Below are positions 39,275 through 47,527 of a DNA stretch of 64,000 nt, one piece after another (the first letter of the stretch is position 1; each line of letters opens with the position of its first letter). A program made the translations under genes and the position numbers. Source of the stretch: an uncultured Ulvibacter sp. (GTDB lineage Bacteria > Bacteroidota > Bacteroidia > Flavobacteriales > Flavobacteriaceae); the NCBI GenBank assembly GCA_938041335.1, contig CALIAF010000021.1, positions 62,001-126,000 of the forward strand, given 5' to 3'. The notes under the pieces were generated by a model. The model was given only the letters and a program-made list of their open reading frames with translations. It had not been told where the DNA came from and did no database searches.

Positions 39275-39471
39275 TTAACACCCTAAAAGTACAAAGAGCG
39301 ATAAAAAACATAACGCAAGATGAACTAGCAACAGTAATTGGTGTTTCACGTCAAACAATTAATTCTATAGAAAAAAATAGATATGTACCTAGTACCGTAT
39401 TGGCGTTAAAACTTTCAAGAACATTAGAGGTTAGTGTTCATGAGTTGTTTAGTCTAGAGATAACTGATTAA
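39271..39471 (+). CDS. Short XRE-family transcription regulator
   Basis: A 66-aa helix-turn-helix protein. The recognition segment is QDELATVIGVSRQTINSIEKNRYVPS by position (about 16-42), typical of YozG-like regulators that consist only of the HTH domain. The start at 39271 is preferred over an in-frame ATG at 39217 because it gives the ATGA overlap with the preceding gene and the normal family length. It probably binds the TGTAAAG boxes upstream of the pair (inference). Confidence 0.9.
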   Translation: MINTLKVQRAIKNITQDELATVIGVSRQTINSIEKNRYVPSTVLALKLSRTLEVSVHELFSLEITD

Positions 39472-39548
39472 GATTAATCGTTTATTTTAATTTTAAGAAC
39501 AAAATTGAGATCAGGTGGGTTCTGACAATAATTCTAATACACACAAGG

Positions 39549-39580
39549 TAAAGGTCCCGATTTTAAAACTGTGACCTTTA
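39549..39580. terminator. Hairpin related to the tRNA-Gln terminator
   Basis: Arms TAAAGGTC and GACCTTTA around a loop containing GATTTTAAAAC. It is a degenerate copy of the palindrome at 39801-39830 and may end the XRE gene transcript. Confidence 0.5.
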
Positions 39581-39672
39581 ACTTGTGAAACTAAACGATA
39601 CATGCCAACACCTTAATAGGCGCCGCTGCTTTTACCACCTATGGTCGCATAGGGCATCACCCATTAAACAAA

Positions 39673-39702
39673 AAAGCGCTAAGATGTACACCTTAGCGCT
39701 TT
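39673..39702. terminator. Hairpin in the hairpin-rich gap
   Basis: Perfect 11-bp stem AAAGCGCTAAG/CTTAGCGCTTT with an 8-nt loop, A-rich before and T-rich after. Confidence 0.55.
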
Positions 39703-39722
39703 AATAATTTCAAAACAAAACG

Positions 39723-39758
39723 AAAAGTAGCAGCGCCTAATAAGGCGCTGCTACTTTT
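39723..39758. repeat. Perfect 16-bp stem hairpin within a duplicated intergenic unit
   Basis: Arms AAAAGTAGCAGCGCCT and AGGCGCTGCTACTTTT with loop AATA. The right arm and its continuation (CCACCTACGGTCACATAG) resemble 39614-39653, showing that the gap contains two diverged copies of one unit. No gene is seen in 39475-39841. Confidence 0.6.
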
Positions 39759-39800
39759 GCCACCTACGGTCACATAGAACAGTACATCTAGTCTACAAAA

Positions 39801-39830
39801 AAAGGTCACAGTTTTAAAACTGTGACCTTT
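39801..39830 (-). terminator. Terminator of tRNA-Gln
   Basis: A perfect 30-bp palindrome with half-site AAAGGTCACAGTTTT, followed on the minus strand by a run of T, 12 bp beyond the tRNA end. Confidence 0.7.
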
Positions 39831-39841
39831 AACAATTATAG

Positions 39842-39912
39842 TTGTCCTACTAGGACTCGAACCTAGAACGACGGTACCAAAAACCGATGTGTTACCATTA
39901 CACCATAGGACA
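39842..39912 (-). tRNA. tRNA-Gln (anticodon TTG)
   Basis: The minus strand folds into a cloverleaf: acceptor TGTCCTA/TAGGACA, T-arm with GGTTCGAGTCC, and an anticodon loop TTTTGGT within CGGT/ACCG, giving anticodon TTG (Gln). CCA is not encoded. Promoter at 39930-39960, terminator at 39801-39830. Confidence 0.93.
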
Positions 39913-39929
39913 ATATATTATTGCGGGTG

Positions 39930-39960
39930 CAAATTTACTATATTCTTTATGTTAAACAAA
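39930..39960 (-). promoter_or_regulatory. Promoter of tRNA-Gln
   Basis: TTTG (39957-39960), 19 bp, TAAATTTG (39930-39937) on the minus strand, both matching the consensus; the start would fall about 10 nt before the tRNA. Confidence 0.75.
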
Positions 39961-40092
39961 TAAAATTCGAAAAAATTAACGCCATTAACATTTCTGCAGC
40001 AAAATATATACCTCCCAATTTACGTTAGCCATTAATTATAGGCGAATGGGTAATTTATTAGTAAATTCGCGACAACCAAAATTGACATTTTT

Positions 40093-43000
40093 ATGGGTTC
40101 CTTTCAGTTTGATAGATGGAATAAAATTTTAGGATGGACTGTATTTGCAATCGCACTCATTACCTATTGGCTCTGTGTAGAGCCAACAGCAAGTTTTTGG
40201 GATGCAGGCGAGTATATCACCACAGCAAGTAATCTAGAGGTAGGGCATCCTCCAGGGGCACCATTGTACCAAATTTTAGGTGCGTTTTTCTCCATTTTTG
40301 CTATGGACCCCACAAATATTGCACTCACTATTAATCTGATGTCGGTTTTTCAGAGTGCTTTCACCATCTTATTTATGTTTTGGTCACTCACTATTTTACT
40401 ACGCAATGTTGTTGGTAAAATGGGCGATATTAACGATGACAGCTTAAAAGGAATTCTCGCGGCAGCCTTTGTTGGCTCGCTTGCGTTTGCATTTACAGAC
40501 AGTTTTTGGTACAGTGCCGTAGAAGCAGAAGTGTATGCAGGAGCTATATGTATGCTATCTGTTTTATTCTATTCTGCATTGCGCTGGGAACGTGAGATGA
40601 ACACCCCTCGAGGAGACCGATGGCTAATTCTTATTGCCTTTTTAATTGGGCTTACCTTCGGGATTCACTTCTTAGGGCTATTGGCAATACCGGCCATGGG
40701 CTTTTTGTATTTCTTTAAAAACTATAAAAAGGTTACCGTTAAAAATTTCATTGTAGCAAATGTGGTGATGGTTGCCATTTTACTCTTTATTTTTAAGCTA
40801 TTGTTGCCCTGGACTCTTCAGTTCTTTAGTGCTTCGGAAATTTTCTTTGTAAATAGTATTGGGCTTCCTTTTAATTCTGGTTCTATCATTGCTGGACTTC
40901 TTTTTATTGCACTGTTTTATTTTGGGCTACGTTATACAAGAAAGCACGGACATGCAATGTATAATACCCTATTGTTATGTGTGTTATTTATTTTTATTGG
41001 GTTTTCTAGTTGGCTAATGTTACCTATTCGTGCAAATGCAGGTGTGGTTATTAACGAGAATAACCCAAACAATGCACGCGAACTACTTGCCTACTATAAT
41101 AGAGAGCAGTACCCCGAGACACATTTGTTTCATGGACCACTCTTTACAGAATTATATGCAGGTTTAGATCCAGTAAACCCGTATAAGGATGATAAGCCAA
41201 AATATGAGAAGGATAGAGCGATTGGCAAATATGTAATTGTAAATGATTACAAAAACGCGGGGCAGAATACAGATGATGCTCATAAAGGCTACCTCCCACG
41301 AATGTGGAGTATGGAAAATGCTGAAAATTATCTTGAGTTTACCGATGGTCTAGATTTTGAGATTGCCTATGGCTATCGTTCTGAACAACGCCTAGTTGAC
41401 GAGGTGCGCGCATTTAAAGAAGCCTTTAGAGAAGGTTTAGTTGATGGTAAAGAATACAATGCATTCTTAACAGATTTTGGCCCGTTTCTAGACATAAAGC
41501 CTCCTTCTTTTGGGCAGAATATGCAATTTATGTTGCAATACCAGATGGGCTATATGTACTGGCGTTATTTTATGTGGAATTTTAGTGGGCGACAAGATGA
41601 TGTTCAAGGAGAATACACAGCACTACACGGCAATTGGTTGAGCGGTATACCGCTTGTAGATGAATGGCACATAGGCTCACAAGACAATTTACCTAGTGAT
41701 GTAAAAAACAACAAAGGTCGAAACACCTATTTCTTTTTACCTCTTATTCTTGGTATTATTGGATTGGTATTTCATTTTAAAAATGATAAAAAATCATGGT
41801 GGGTGCTCTTCGTGCTCTTTATGTTTACTGGACTCGCCCTTAAGGTTTACCTTAACGAACGGCCTTTTGAACCTCGAGAACGTGATTATGCACTGGTAGG
41901 ATCATTTTATGTCTTTGCCATATGGATAGGATTTGGTGTCTATGCGCTCTACGATCTCGCAAAAGGCTATTTAAAACCTAAACTAGCATTGCCCATAATT
42001 ACGGTAGTCACTTTGCTGGCAGCGCCAGTATTATTGGCATATCAAAACTGGGATGACCACGATAGATCTAACAAATATACAGCTCAGTCTATGGCAAAAA
42101 TGTATCTGGATTCTTGTGATGAGAATGCCATCTTATTTACCATAGGTGATAATGATACGTTTGCCTTGTGGTATGCACAGAACATAGAAGGCTATCGTCA
42201 AGATGTACGTGTTATTAACACCAGTCTTTTCCAGACCGATTGGTATATAGATGATATGAAGAAAAAGGCTTTTGACAGTGATCCTATTCCTTCACAATTG
42301 ACTCATGAGCAATACCGTTATGGAACACGAGATTTTGTGGCCTATAAACAAACGCGACTAGACACTATTGACATAGATACATGGATGCAGTGGATTGCTA
42401 GTGATGAGAAAAAATACAAAGTAGAATTGAATAGTGGGCAATGGGTAAATTCTTTCCCTAGTAAGATTGTTCGTATCCCGGTAGATAAAGCAACGGTGCT
42501 TCGCAATAATATTGTGGCAGAAAAAGATGCAGATAAGATCGTTGACAATATTTATATTGAACTCAAAGGGGACTTCTTATATAAAAATAGACTGCTTATG
42601 CTAGATATTGTTGCTAGTAACGACTGGGAACGTCCTATCTACTTTAGTGGTGGTAGTTTTGGAGATGATGACTATATCTGGATGAAAGATTTTTTACAGC
42701 TGGATGGTGTAGTGTATAAATTAGTTCCTATTAGAACGCCATTAGGTAAGGGAAGTCCTTTTGATATGGGTCGTATTGATTCTGATAAAATGTATGATCT
42801 TGTTAAAAACTGGGATTGGGGTAATAGTGGTAGCCCAGACATCTATCACGATACAGAAACCAGACGAAATAGTATTACCTACCGAAGCAACCTTGCTAGA
42901 CTTACCGAATCATTGTTAAATGAGGGTAAAAAGGAAAAAGCGAAAGAAATACTTGACCTTGCAATGGAAAAAATGCCAGTGGAGCACTTTGAGTATTATT

Positions 43001-43392
43001 CACTGTTAGAGCCATATGTTTCTGGATACTACGAGATAGGTGAGAAAGAAAAGGCACGCGCATTGTATTTTGAAGTAACTAAAAAATTTCAAGAAAAGAT
43101 TGAGTATTATGGCGCATTAAAGCTAAAACGCCAATACAATCTCGCACAAGAAATTATTAGTGAAGTAGAGCAATACCGAAATTTTATAAACGTGACAACG
43201 GTTTATGATGATGAGCAATTTGCGAGACAAGAAGCAGCCAAGTTTAATGAGTACCTAAAATTATTTAAAGCTTTTTATCGTGACGATGAAAAGTTGGATA
43301 TTGACAGAGACCTTAAACAAAAGGAAGACTTTTTAAATTTGCCGGCAGATGATAGTTTGTTACAAGAGTATCTTGACACACAAATAGAGTAA
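40093..43392 (+). CDS. DUF2723 membrane protein (TMEM260/protein O-mannosyltransferase-like)
   Basis: A 1099-aa protein. The N-terminal half (about 10-330 and 550-670) holds some 12 membrane helices with the DUF2723 pattern FWDAGEYITTASNLEVGHPPGAPLY, whose acidic residues recall GT-C glycosyltransferases. A soluble part follows (about 680-1099) with a conserved ENAILFTIGDNDTFALWYAQ stretch, ending in TPR-like helices. It is probably a membrane glycosyltransferase using a lipid-linked sugar, but the substrate is unknown. It is followed after 3 bp by a polysaccharide deacetylase gene. Confidence 0.9.
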   Translation: MGSFQFDRWNKILGWTVFAIALITYWLCVEPTASFWDAGEYITTASNLEVGHPPGAPLYQILGAFFSIFAMDPTNIALTINLMSVFQSAFTILFMFWSLTILLRNVVGKMGDINDDSLKGILAAAFVGSLAFAFTDSFWYSAVEAEVYAGAICMLSVLFYSALRWEREMNTPRGDRWLILIAFLIGLTFGIHFLGLLAIPAMGFLYFFKNYKKVTVKNFIVANVVMVAILLFIFKLLLPWTLQFFSASEIFFVNSIGLPFNSGSIIAGLLFIALFYFGLRYTRKHGHAMYNTLLLCVLFIFIGFSSWLMLPIRANAGVVINENNPNNARELLAYYNREQYPETHLFHGPLFTELYAGLDPVNPYKDDKPKYEKDRAIGKYVIVNDYKNAGQNTDDAHKGYLPRMWSMENAENYLEFTDGLDFEIAYGYRSEQRLVDEVRAFKEAFREGLVDGKEYNAFLTDFGPFLDIKPPSFGQNMQFMLQYQMGYMYWRYFMWNFSGRQDDVQGEYTALHGNWLSGIPLVDEWHIGSQDNLPSDVKNNKGRNTYFFLPLILGIIGLVFHFKNDKKSWWVLFVLFMFTGLALKVYLNERPFEPRERDYALVGSFYVFAIWIGFGVYALYDLAKGYLKPKLALPIITVVTLLAAPVLLAYQNWDDHDRSNKYTAQSMAKMYLDSCDENAILFTIGDNDTFALWYAQNIEGYRQDVRVINTSLFQTDWYIDDMKKKAFDSDPIPSQLTHEQYRYGTRDFVAYKQTRLDTIDIDTWMQWIASDEKKYKVELNSGQWVNSFPSKIVRIPVDKATVLRNNIVAEKDADKIVDNIYIELKGDFLYKNRLLMLDIVASNDWERPIYFSGGSFGDDDYIWMKDFLQLDGVVYKLVPIRTPLGKGSPFDMGRIDSDKMYDLVKNWDWGNSGSPDIYHDTETRRNSITYRSNLARLTESLLNEGKKEKAKEILDLAMEKMPVEHFEYYSLLEPYVSGYYEIGEKEKARALYFEVTKKFQEKIEYYGALKLKRQYNLAQEIISEVEQYRNFINVTTVYDDEQFARQEAAKFNEYLKLFKAFYRDDEKLDIDRDLKQKEDFLNLPADDSLLQEYLDTQIE

Positions 43393-43395
43393 ACG

Positions 43396-44136
43396 GTGCA
43401 TCCATTTATCATAAAAACGCCCAAGCTTGTCCATTGGTTATTTCCAAAACGAGTTTGGGCGTTTTCACGTTCAGCTCCAACGGTGTACTTAACTTTTGAC
43501 GACGGCCCTATTCCTGGTGTTACTCCTTGGGTGTTAGATCAACTTCGGAAACATAATGCACGTGCCACTTTCTTCTGTATTGGAGAAAATATGCAGAAAC
43601 ATCCAGAAATAGCAAAACAAATACTCGAGGAAGGGCATACAATAGGCAATCACACTTTTCACCATAAAAATGGCTGGAAAACGAGTTTTAAAAATTATAC
43701 TATTGATGTAGAAACATTCAACAATCAATTCAGTGAGACTTTCAAAGAAGGCGAAGTACAAAAACGCTACAATCTACAGTCTAGTCCCAATAACAATAGA
43801 GACAACAAGCAACAATCGCCTCCCGATAGCTATCGGGACGTCAATCGTCAATCCAAAACTCCTTTCCGCCCGCCTTATGGAAAAATGACCTCGCGACAGG
43901 CAGCCGCGATTCAAAAATTAGGACACAAAATCATTATGTGGGATGTATTGAGCGGGGATTATGATCAGCATATTTCCGAAGAGAAATGCCTAAAAAATGT
44001 ACTTCAAAATATTAAACAAGGAAGTATCGTTGTTTTTCACGACAGCTTAAAGGCAGAAAAAAAATTAAAATTTGCGCTCCCAAAAGTTTTAGAACACATA
44101 AAAAATAAAGGGTGGAGTTGCAAGGCTATTACCTAA
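43396..44136 (+). CDS. Polysaccharide deacetylase with a palindrome-bearing insertion
   Basis: A 246-aa NodB-family enzyme starting at GTG, 3 bp after the DUF2723 gene. Metal-site motifs are intact: TFDDGP (D35-D36), GNHTFHH and FRPPYGKM, plus the C-terminal VVFHD. It removes acetyl groups from a cell-envelope or secreted polysaccharide or oligosaccharide. Between the second and third motif there is an unusual polar insertion (about 128-156, SSPNNNRDNKQQ, SPPDSYRDVNRQ) whose DNA includes the perfect palindrome TCCCGATAGCTATCGGGA. The motifs flank the insert in frame. The last 4 bp overlap the convergent thioredoxin gene. Confidence 0.88.
   Translation: MHPFIIKTPKLVHWLFPKRVWAFSRSAPTVYLTFDDGPIPGVTPWVLDQLRKHNARATFFCIGENMQKHPEIAKQILEEGHTIGNHTFHHKNGWKTSFKNYTIDVETFNNQFSETFKEGEVQKRYNLQSSPNNNRDNKQQSPPDSYRDVNRQSKTPFRPPYGKMTSRQAAAIQKLGHKIIMWDVLSGDYDQHISEEKCLKNVLQNIKQGSIVVFHDSLKAEKKLKFALPKVLEHIKNKGWSCKAIT
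43821..43838. repeat. Perfect 18-bp palindrome inside the deacetylase gene
   Basis: TCCCGATAGCTATCGGGA lies within an in-frame, low-complexity insertion that NodB enzymes do not usually have here. It looks like a small palindromic (REP-like) element that entered a coding region. Only one copy in this window. Confidence 0.7.
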
Positions 44137-44429
44137 ACGTATTCTTTGATAAGATCGATAAGTGTATTTGCATCTTGCTCACCGCTTTGACGCCATTTCA
44201 TCTCGCCTTCTTTATAAATCATTAAGGTAGGAAGCCCCTTTACACGAAGCGCCTCTGCGAGCTCGGCGTTTTTATCTACATCAATTTTAATAACGCGCGC
44301 TTTGTCTCCTAACTTTGCAGCAACGTCTCTAAGTACGGGGTGCATTAAATTACAAGCTTCGTCCAGTTCTGTATAAAAGTCAAGCAGAACAGGCACGTTA
44401 GTTTCGATTAATTCTCCAAATTTTGACAT
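44133..44429 (-). CDS. Thioredoxin-like protein with a single active-site cysteine
   Basis: A 98-aa thioredoxin-fold protein. The active-site position reads LDEACNLMHPVL, where normal thioredoxins have WCGPCKMxAPVL, so the first (nucleophilic) Cys is replaced and only C26 remains. The cis-proline loop is intact (GLPTLMIYKEGE). It cannot do normal dithiol exchange. The promoter TTG, 18 bp, TATCTTTG lies at 44461-44489. It ends 4 bp into the convergent deacetylase gene with no terminator between. Confidence 0.88.
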   Translation of the reverse strand: MSKFGELIETNVPVLLDFYTELDEACNLMHPVLRDVAAKLGDKARVIKIDVDKNAELAEALRVKGLPTLMIYKEGEMKWRQSGEQDANTLIDLIKEYV

Positions 44430-44460
44430 TTGATTTTTATTTTTCCTTAAGATATAATAA

Positions 44461-44489
44461 CAAAGATAACATTAATCCAGTAAATACAA
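44461..44489 (-). promoter_or_regulatory. Promoter of the thioredoxin-like gene
   Basis: TTG (44487-44489), 18 bp, TATCTTTG (44461-44468) on the minus strand. Confidence 0.65.
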
Positions 44490-44545
44490 TATTTAAGGGC
44501 TTTAGGAGGGGTTGAAATCCACTATAAAAAATGAAATAAGCTTCA

Positions 44546-45775
44546 TTAAGTAATACGCGATGTCTGCTTTAAAGTAATTACAGAAATCTCAGGCCAGATG
44601 CCTACGCGGCCTGGGTAAGCAAGATATCCAAAACCACGATTCACATTTAGGGTACTCCCAAGTTCTTTATAAATACCGGCCCAGTTTTCATAGCGATATT
44701 TAACAGGGCTCCATTTTATAAGTCCTGGAATTTCGATTCCAAACTGCATTCCATGAGTATGACCACTTAGGGTAAGCTCTATGTTTTTAGGGTGTGTTTT
44801 AACTTGTTCTTGCCAGTGGGAAGGATCGTGGCTCATTAAAATTTTAAAGTCTGAAGTCTCCACTCCTTCACAAGCCTTGTCAAGATCTCCTGCTTTTTTA
44901 AAACCACCTATTCCCCAATTTTCAACTCCTACTAATTTTATAGAGGCTCCATTTCTGGTAATTGTTCTATTTTCATTTAACAATAAATTCCAACCCATTT
45001 CTTTTTGGATTGCCTTTAAATCGTCTAAGTTTTTTACTTTTTCAGTCTCCGTTTCCCATTGCACATAATCTCCATAATCGTGATTACCTAAGACACTAAA
45101 GACCCCGTCTTTTGCAGTTAATGAACCAAAAACTTCTTTCCAATCGTCCATCTCTGTGGCAAGATTATTAACCAAATCTCCCGTGAATAAAATAAGATCT
45201 CCTTGTTGTTGATTTACAAGATCTACGGCATATTTAATTTTTTCTTTATTTGTAAAACTACCACTATGCACGTCACTAATCTGGGTTACTTTATACCCAT
45301 CAAATGCCGCAGGTAGGGTATCAAACTCAAGTGTGTATTCGTGTACTTTATAATTGTATTTACCTCTCACCATCCCATAAATGAGACTTGTAAAAGGTAT
45401 GGCAGCAATGCCCAATGCGACGGTACTCACAAACTTGCGGCGAGAAGGCAAATGAAATGTCTGGTCTTCGCCAGCAAATTTAAAAATGAATCCAATAAGT
45501 AATCTGATTATGTCTTCTAAGAACATCACCAAAATAACTACTATTTTTGGAAAAAAGAATGCGATAAAAATTCCAATAATATACATACTCCCCGCAGACA
45601 TTCTGCGAGATCCGCCGGTGTTCACAATGAGATAAATAAGCAAGCCTATTATTATGGCAGAAGAGCCAAAATAAAGCCATTTAATAATAGGACCTTTCCA
45701 TAAGGTTCTAAAAGCTTGATAGACATAAATATCAATGAGAATGTAGATAACAATAGGAATAATCCAGCGCAACAT
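44546..45775 (-). CDS. Membrane-anchored metallophosphoesterase
   Basis: A 409-aa protein. The first ~150 residues hold four membrane helices; residues 155-400 form a calcineurin-like phosphoesterase with TQISDVHSGS, LFTGDLVNN, VLGNHDYGDY, MSHDP and LSGHTHGMQFG, the complete set of metal ligands. It resembles the YkuE/LpxH-like group, which acts on phosphate esters of lipids or nucleotides, but the substrate is not known. A -7 box TACCTTTG lies at 45798-45805. It is followed after about 115 bp by the thioredoxin gene. Confidence 0.92.
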   Translation of the reverse strand: MLRWIIPIVIYILIDIYVYQAFRTLWKGPIIKWLYFGSSAIIIGLLIYLIVNTGGSRRMSAGSMYIIGIFIAFFFPKIVVILVMFLEDIIRLLIGFIFKFAGEDQTFHLPSRRKFVSTVALGIAAIPFTSLIYGMVRGKYNYKVHEYTLEFDTLPAAFDGYKVTQISDVHSGSFTNKEKIKYAVDLVNQQQGDLILFTGDLVNNLATEMDDWKEVFGSLTAKDGVFSVLGNHDYGDYVQWETETEKVKNLDDLKAIQKEMGWNLLLNENRTITRNGASIKLVGVENWGIGGFKKAGDLDKACEGVETSDFKILMSHDPSHWQEQVKTHPKNIELTLSGHTHGMQFGIEIPGLIKWSPVKYRYENWAGIYKELGSTLNVNRGFGYLAYPGRVGIWPEISVITLKQTSRIT

Positions 45776-45797
45776 ATTTTCTGAAATTTTAGAGATT

Positions 45798-45805
45798 CAA
45801 AGGTA
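45798..45805 (-). promoter_or_regulatory. -7 element before the metallophosphoesterase
   Basis: TACCTTTG on the minus strand fits TAnnTTTG; no clear -33 box. Confidence 0.45.
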
Positions 45806-46002
45806 GTTAGAATATGTGTGGGTAAGTCGTTGCGTTTGGGGTTTCGTTACTGTTGAATAAAACTTTAACTATAAATTATAAAATCCTACTTACACCGCTA
45901 GACTGACTATGAATAGTGATTATTAAAATTTGGGCAGAGATACCTGCTGTTATAGTCATATATAAATTCAATTTAAAATAATGACAATTGTGATATTAAA
46001 AC

Positions 46003-46027
46003 AGAGATACCTGCCTACGCAGGTATG
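46003..46027. repeat. Dispersed palindromic repeat, copy 2
   Basis: Identical to 18943-18967 over 25 bp (arms ATACCTGC and GCAGGTAT). A partial copy, GAGATACCTGC, lies 66 bp to the left at 45937-45947. The 409-bp gap (45776-46184) otherwise holds only the hairpin at 46033-46061 and no gene I can support. Confidence 0.8.
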
Positions 46028-46032
46028 AAATG

Positions 46033-46061
46033 GGAGAGTCATCAACTAGTGATGACTCTCC
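46033..46061. terminator. Hairpin after the sugar transporter gene
   Basis: Perfect 12-bp stem GGAGAGTCATCA/TGATGACTCTCC with loop ACTAG. It likely ends the GH92-asparaginase-MFS operon, although its T-tract is weak. Confidence 0.55.
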
Positions 46062-46184
46062 TCCCCAAATTTGATCGGTCCTCCTAAAAGGAACAACCTA
46101 CTTATGTCTTACAAATCTATCGAAAAAATAACTGATATTGAGGTAGTTACCGTTTTTGAAGCTATAATACCTGTAAGATTATTC

Positions 46185-47498
46185 TTAGGCTATTGCAATA
46201 CTTTTCTGCTTCTTATAACCAAAATATAAGATATATGCATAACACGCGATTACTAAAACAAAAGCTGATTTATACCCTATTCCATCTGCTAGTGCACCGT
46301 ATAATGGAGGGATGATTGCCCCACCTACAATGGCCATACATAATAAACCAGATGCTTGCGGTTTTAAGTCACCAAGTCCGTCTAAAGTGAGTGTAAAAAT
46401 AGTTGGGAACATTATAGAATTGAATAACCCTACGGCTAAAATAGACCACATAGCCACAAGGCCAGAAGTACTCATAGAAATAACAATCATAGTAACAGCA
46501 AGTCCTGCAAATATGGCTAACACTTTTCCTGGTTTAATTACACGTGTTAAATAAGCTCCTACAAAACGGCCTAGCATTGCTCCACCCCAATACAAGAAAA
46601 CAAATGAGCCCACAATAGCCTTAGCATCTACTGCCGATAAATCTTTACCTAACATTCTGGTTGCAATAGAGTTCATAAACTCATTCTCGACAATAATTGC
46701 CGGCAAGCCCATATCCTGAAAATACAGTACTAAAAAGCTACCAATTGCTACCTCAGCACCTACATAAACAAAAATCCCTATTACACCCATTACTGCTAAC
46801 TTATTGCCTAACAATTTTGCATAACCTCCTTCTGGACTTTTTTCTAAAATTTTAGGGAGTTTAATAAAAACAAAAAGGAGCGCTAAAACGCCTATACAAA
46901 CTGCAAGCATTAAGAAAGGTGAAGATACTGCAGCCGCCTCTGTGTTGTAATATTCTTTTTGAGCCGTCTCAGACAATCCTGCTATTGCCTCAGAAGACAT
47001 AATAGTATCGCTTAACAAAAACGAAGCTCCAATAATAGGTGCAATGGTTGTCCCTAGAGAGTTAAATGCTTGTGATAAATTAAGTCTACTAGATGCACCA
47101 TCTTCGGACCCCAATACTGCAACATAAGGGTTTGCGGCTACCTGTAAAATGGTAATCCCTGCGGCTAATGTAAAGTAACCTAAAATAAAAATACCAAACA
47201 TACGCTCTGATGCTGCGGGTGAGAATAACACACAGCCTATTGCCATAACAGCAAGACCCAATACTATTCCTTTTTGATATCCTATTTTAGACAATAGCCA
47301 CCCTGCCGGAACCGAAAAGACAAAGTAGGCTCCAAAAAATGCAAATTGGACTAATACTGCTTGAAAATTAGAAAGCTCAAAAACATCTTTTAGTCTTGGT
47401 ATTAAACTATCTACCAGAACGGTAATAAATCCCCATAAAAAGAAAAGTACGGTGACAATGATAAATGCGGTGGTGTAATTTTTTTTTGTTTTTTCCAT
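46185..47498 (-). CDS. Sugar MFS transporter (FucP family)
   Basis: A 437-aa inner-membrane permease with 12 helices and FucP-family signs: FLWGFITVLVDSLIPRLKDVFELSNFQAVLVQFAFFGAYF by position 18-57, a QVAANPYV stretch (ANPYV box) and LNLSQAFNSLGTTIAP. FucP-type permeases import fucose, glucose/galactose or N-acetylglucosamine with protons. As the third gene after GH92 and glycosylasparaginase, it probably takes in a mono- or disaccharide from N-glycans, with mannose or GlcNAc as candidates (inference). Confidence 0.9.
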   Translation of the reverse strand: MEKTKKNYTTAFIIVTVLFFLWGFITVLVDSLIPRLKDVFELSNFQAVLVQFAFFGAYFVFSVPAGWLLSKIGYQKGIVLGLAVMAIGCVLFSPAASERMFGIFILGYFTLAAGITILQVAANPYVAVLGSEDGASSRLNLSQAFNSLGTTIAPIIGASFLLSDTIMSSEAIAGLSETAQKEYYNTEAAAVSSPFLMLAVCIGVLALLFVFIKLPKILEKSPEGGYAKLLGNKLAVMGVIGIFVYVGAEVAIGSFLVLYFQDMGLPAIIVENEFMNSIATRMLGKDLSAVDAKAIVGSFVFLYWGGAMLGRFVGAYLTRVIKPGKVLAIFAGLAVTMIVISMSTSGLVAMWSILAVGLFNSIMFPTIFTLTLDGLGDLKPQASGLLCMAIVGGAIIPPLYGALADGIGYKSAFVLVIACYAYILYFGYKKQKSIAIA

Positions 47499-47527
47499 AG
47501 CAATAATTTAGTTCATTAAAACTAAAG

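Noticed and set aside
46104-46228. Small plus-strand frame beginning MSYKSIEKITDIEVV
   Set aside because: About 40 codons, overlaps the end of the MFS gene, and no promoter is evident; kept only as a note.
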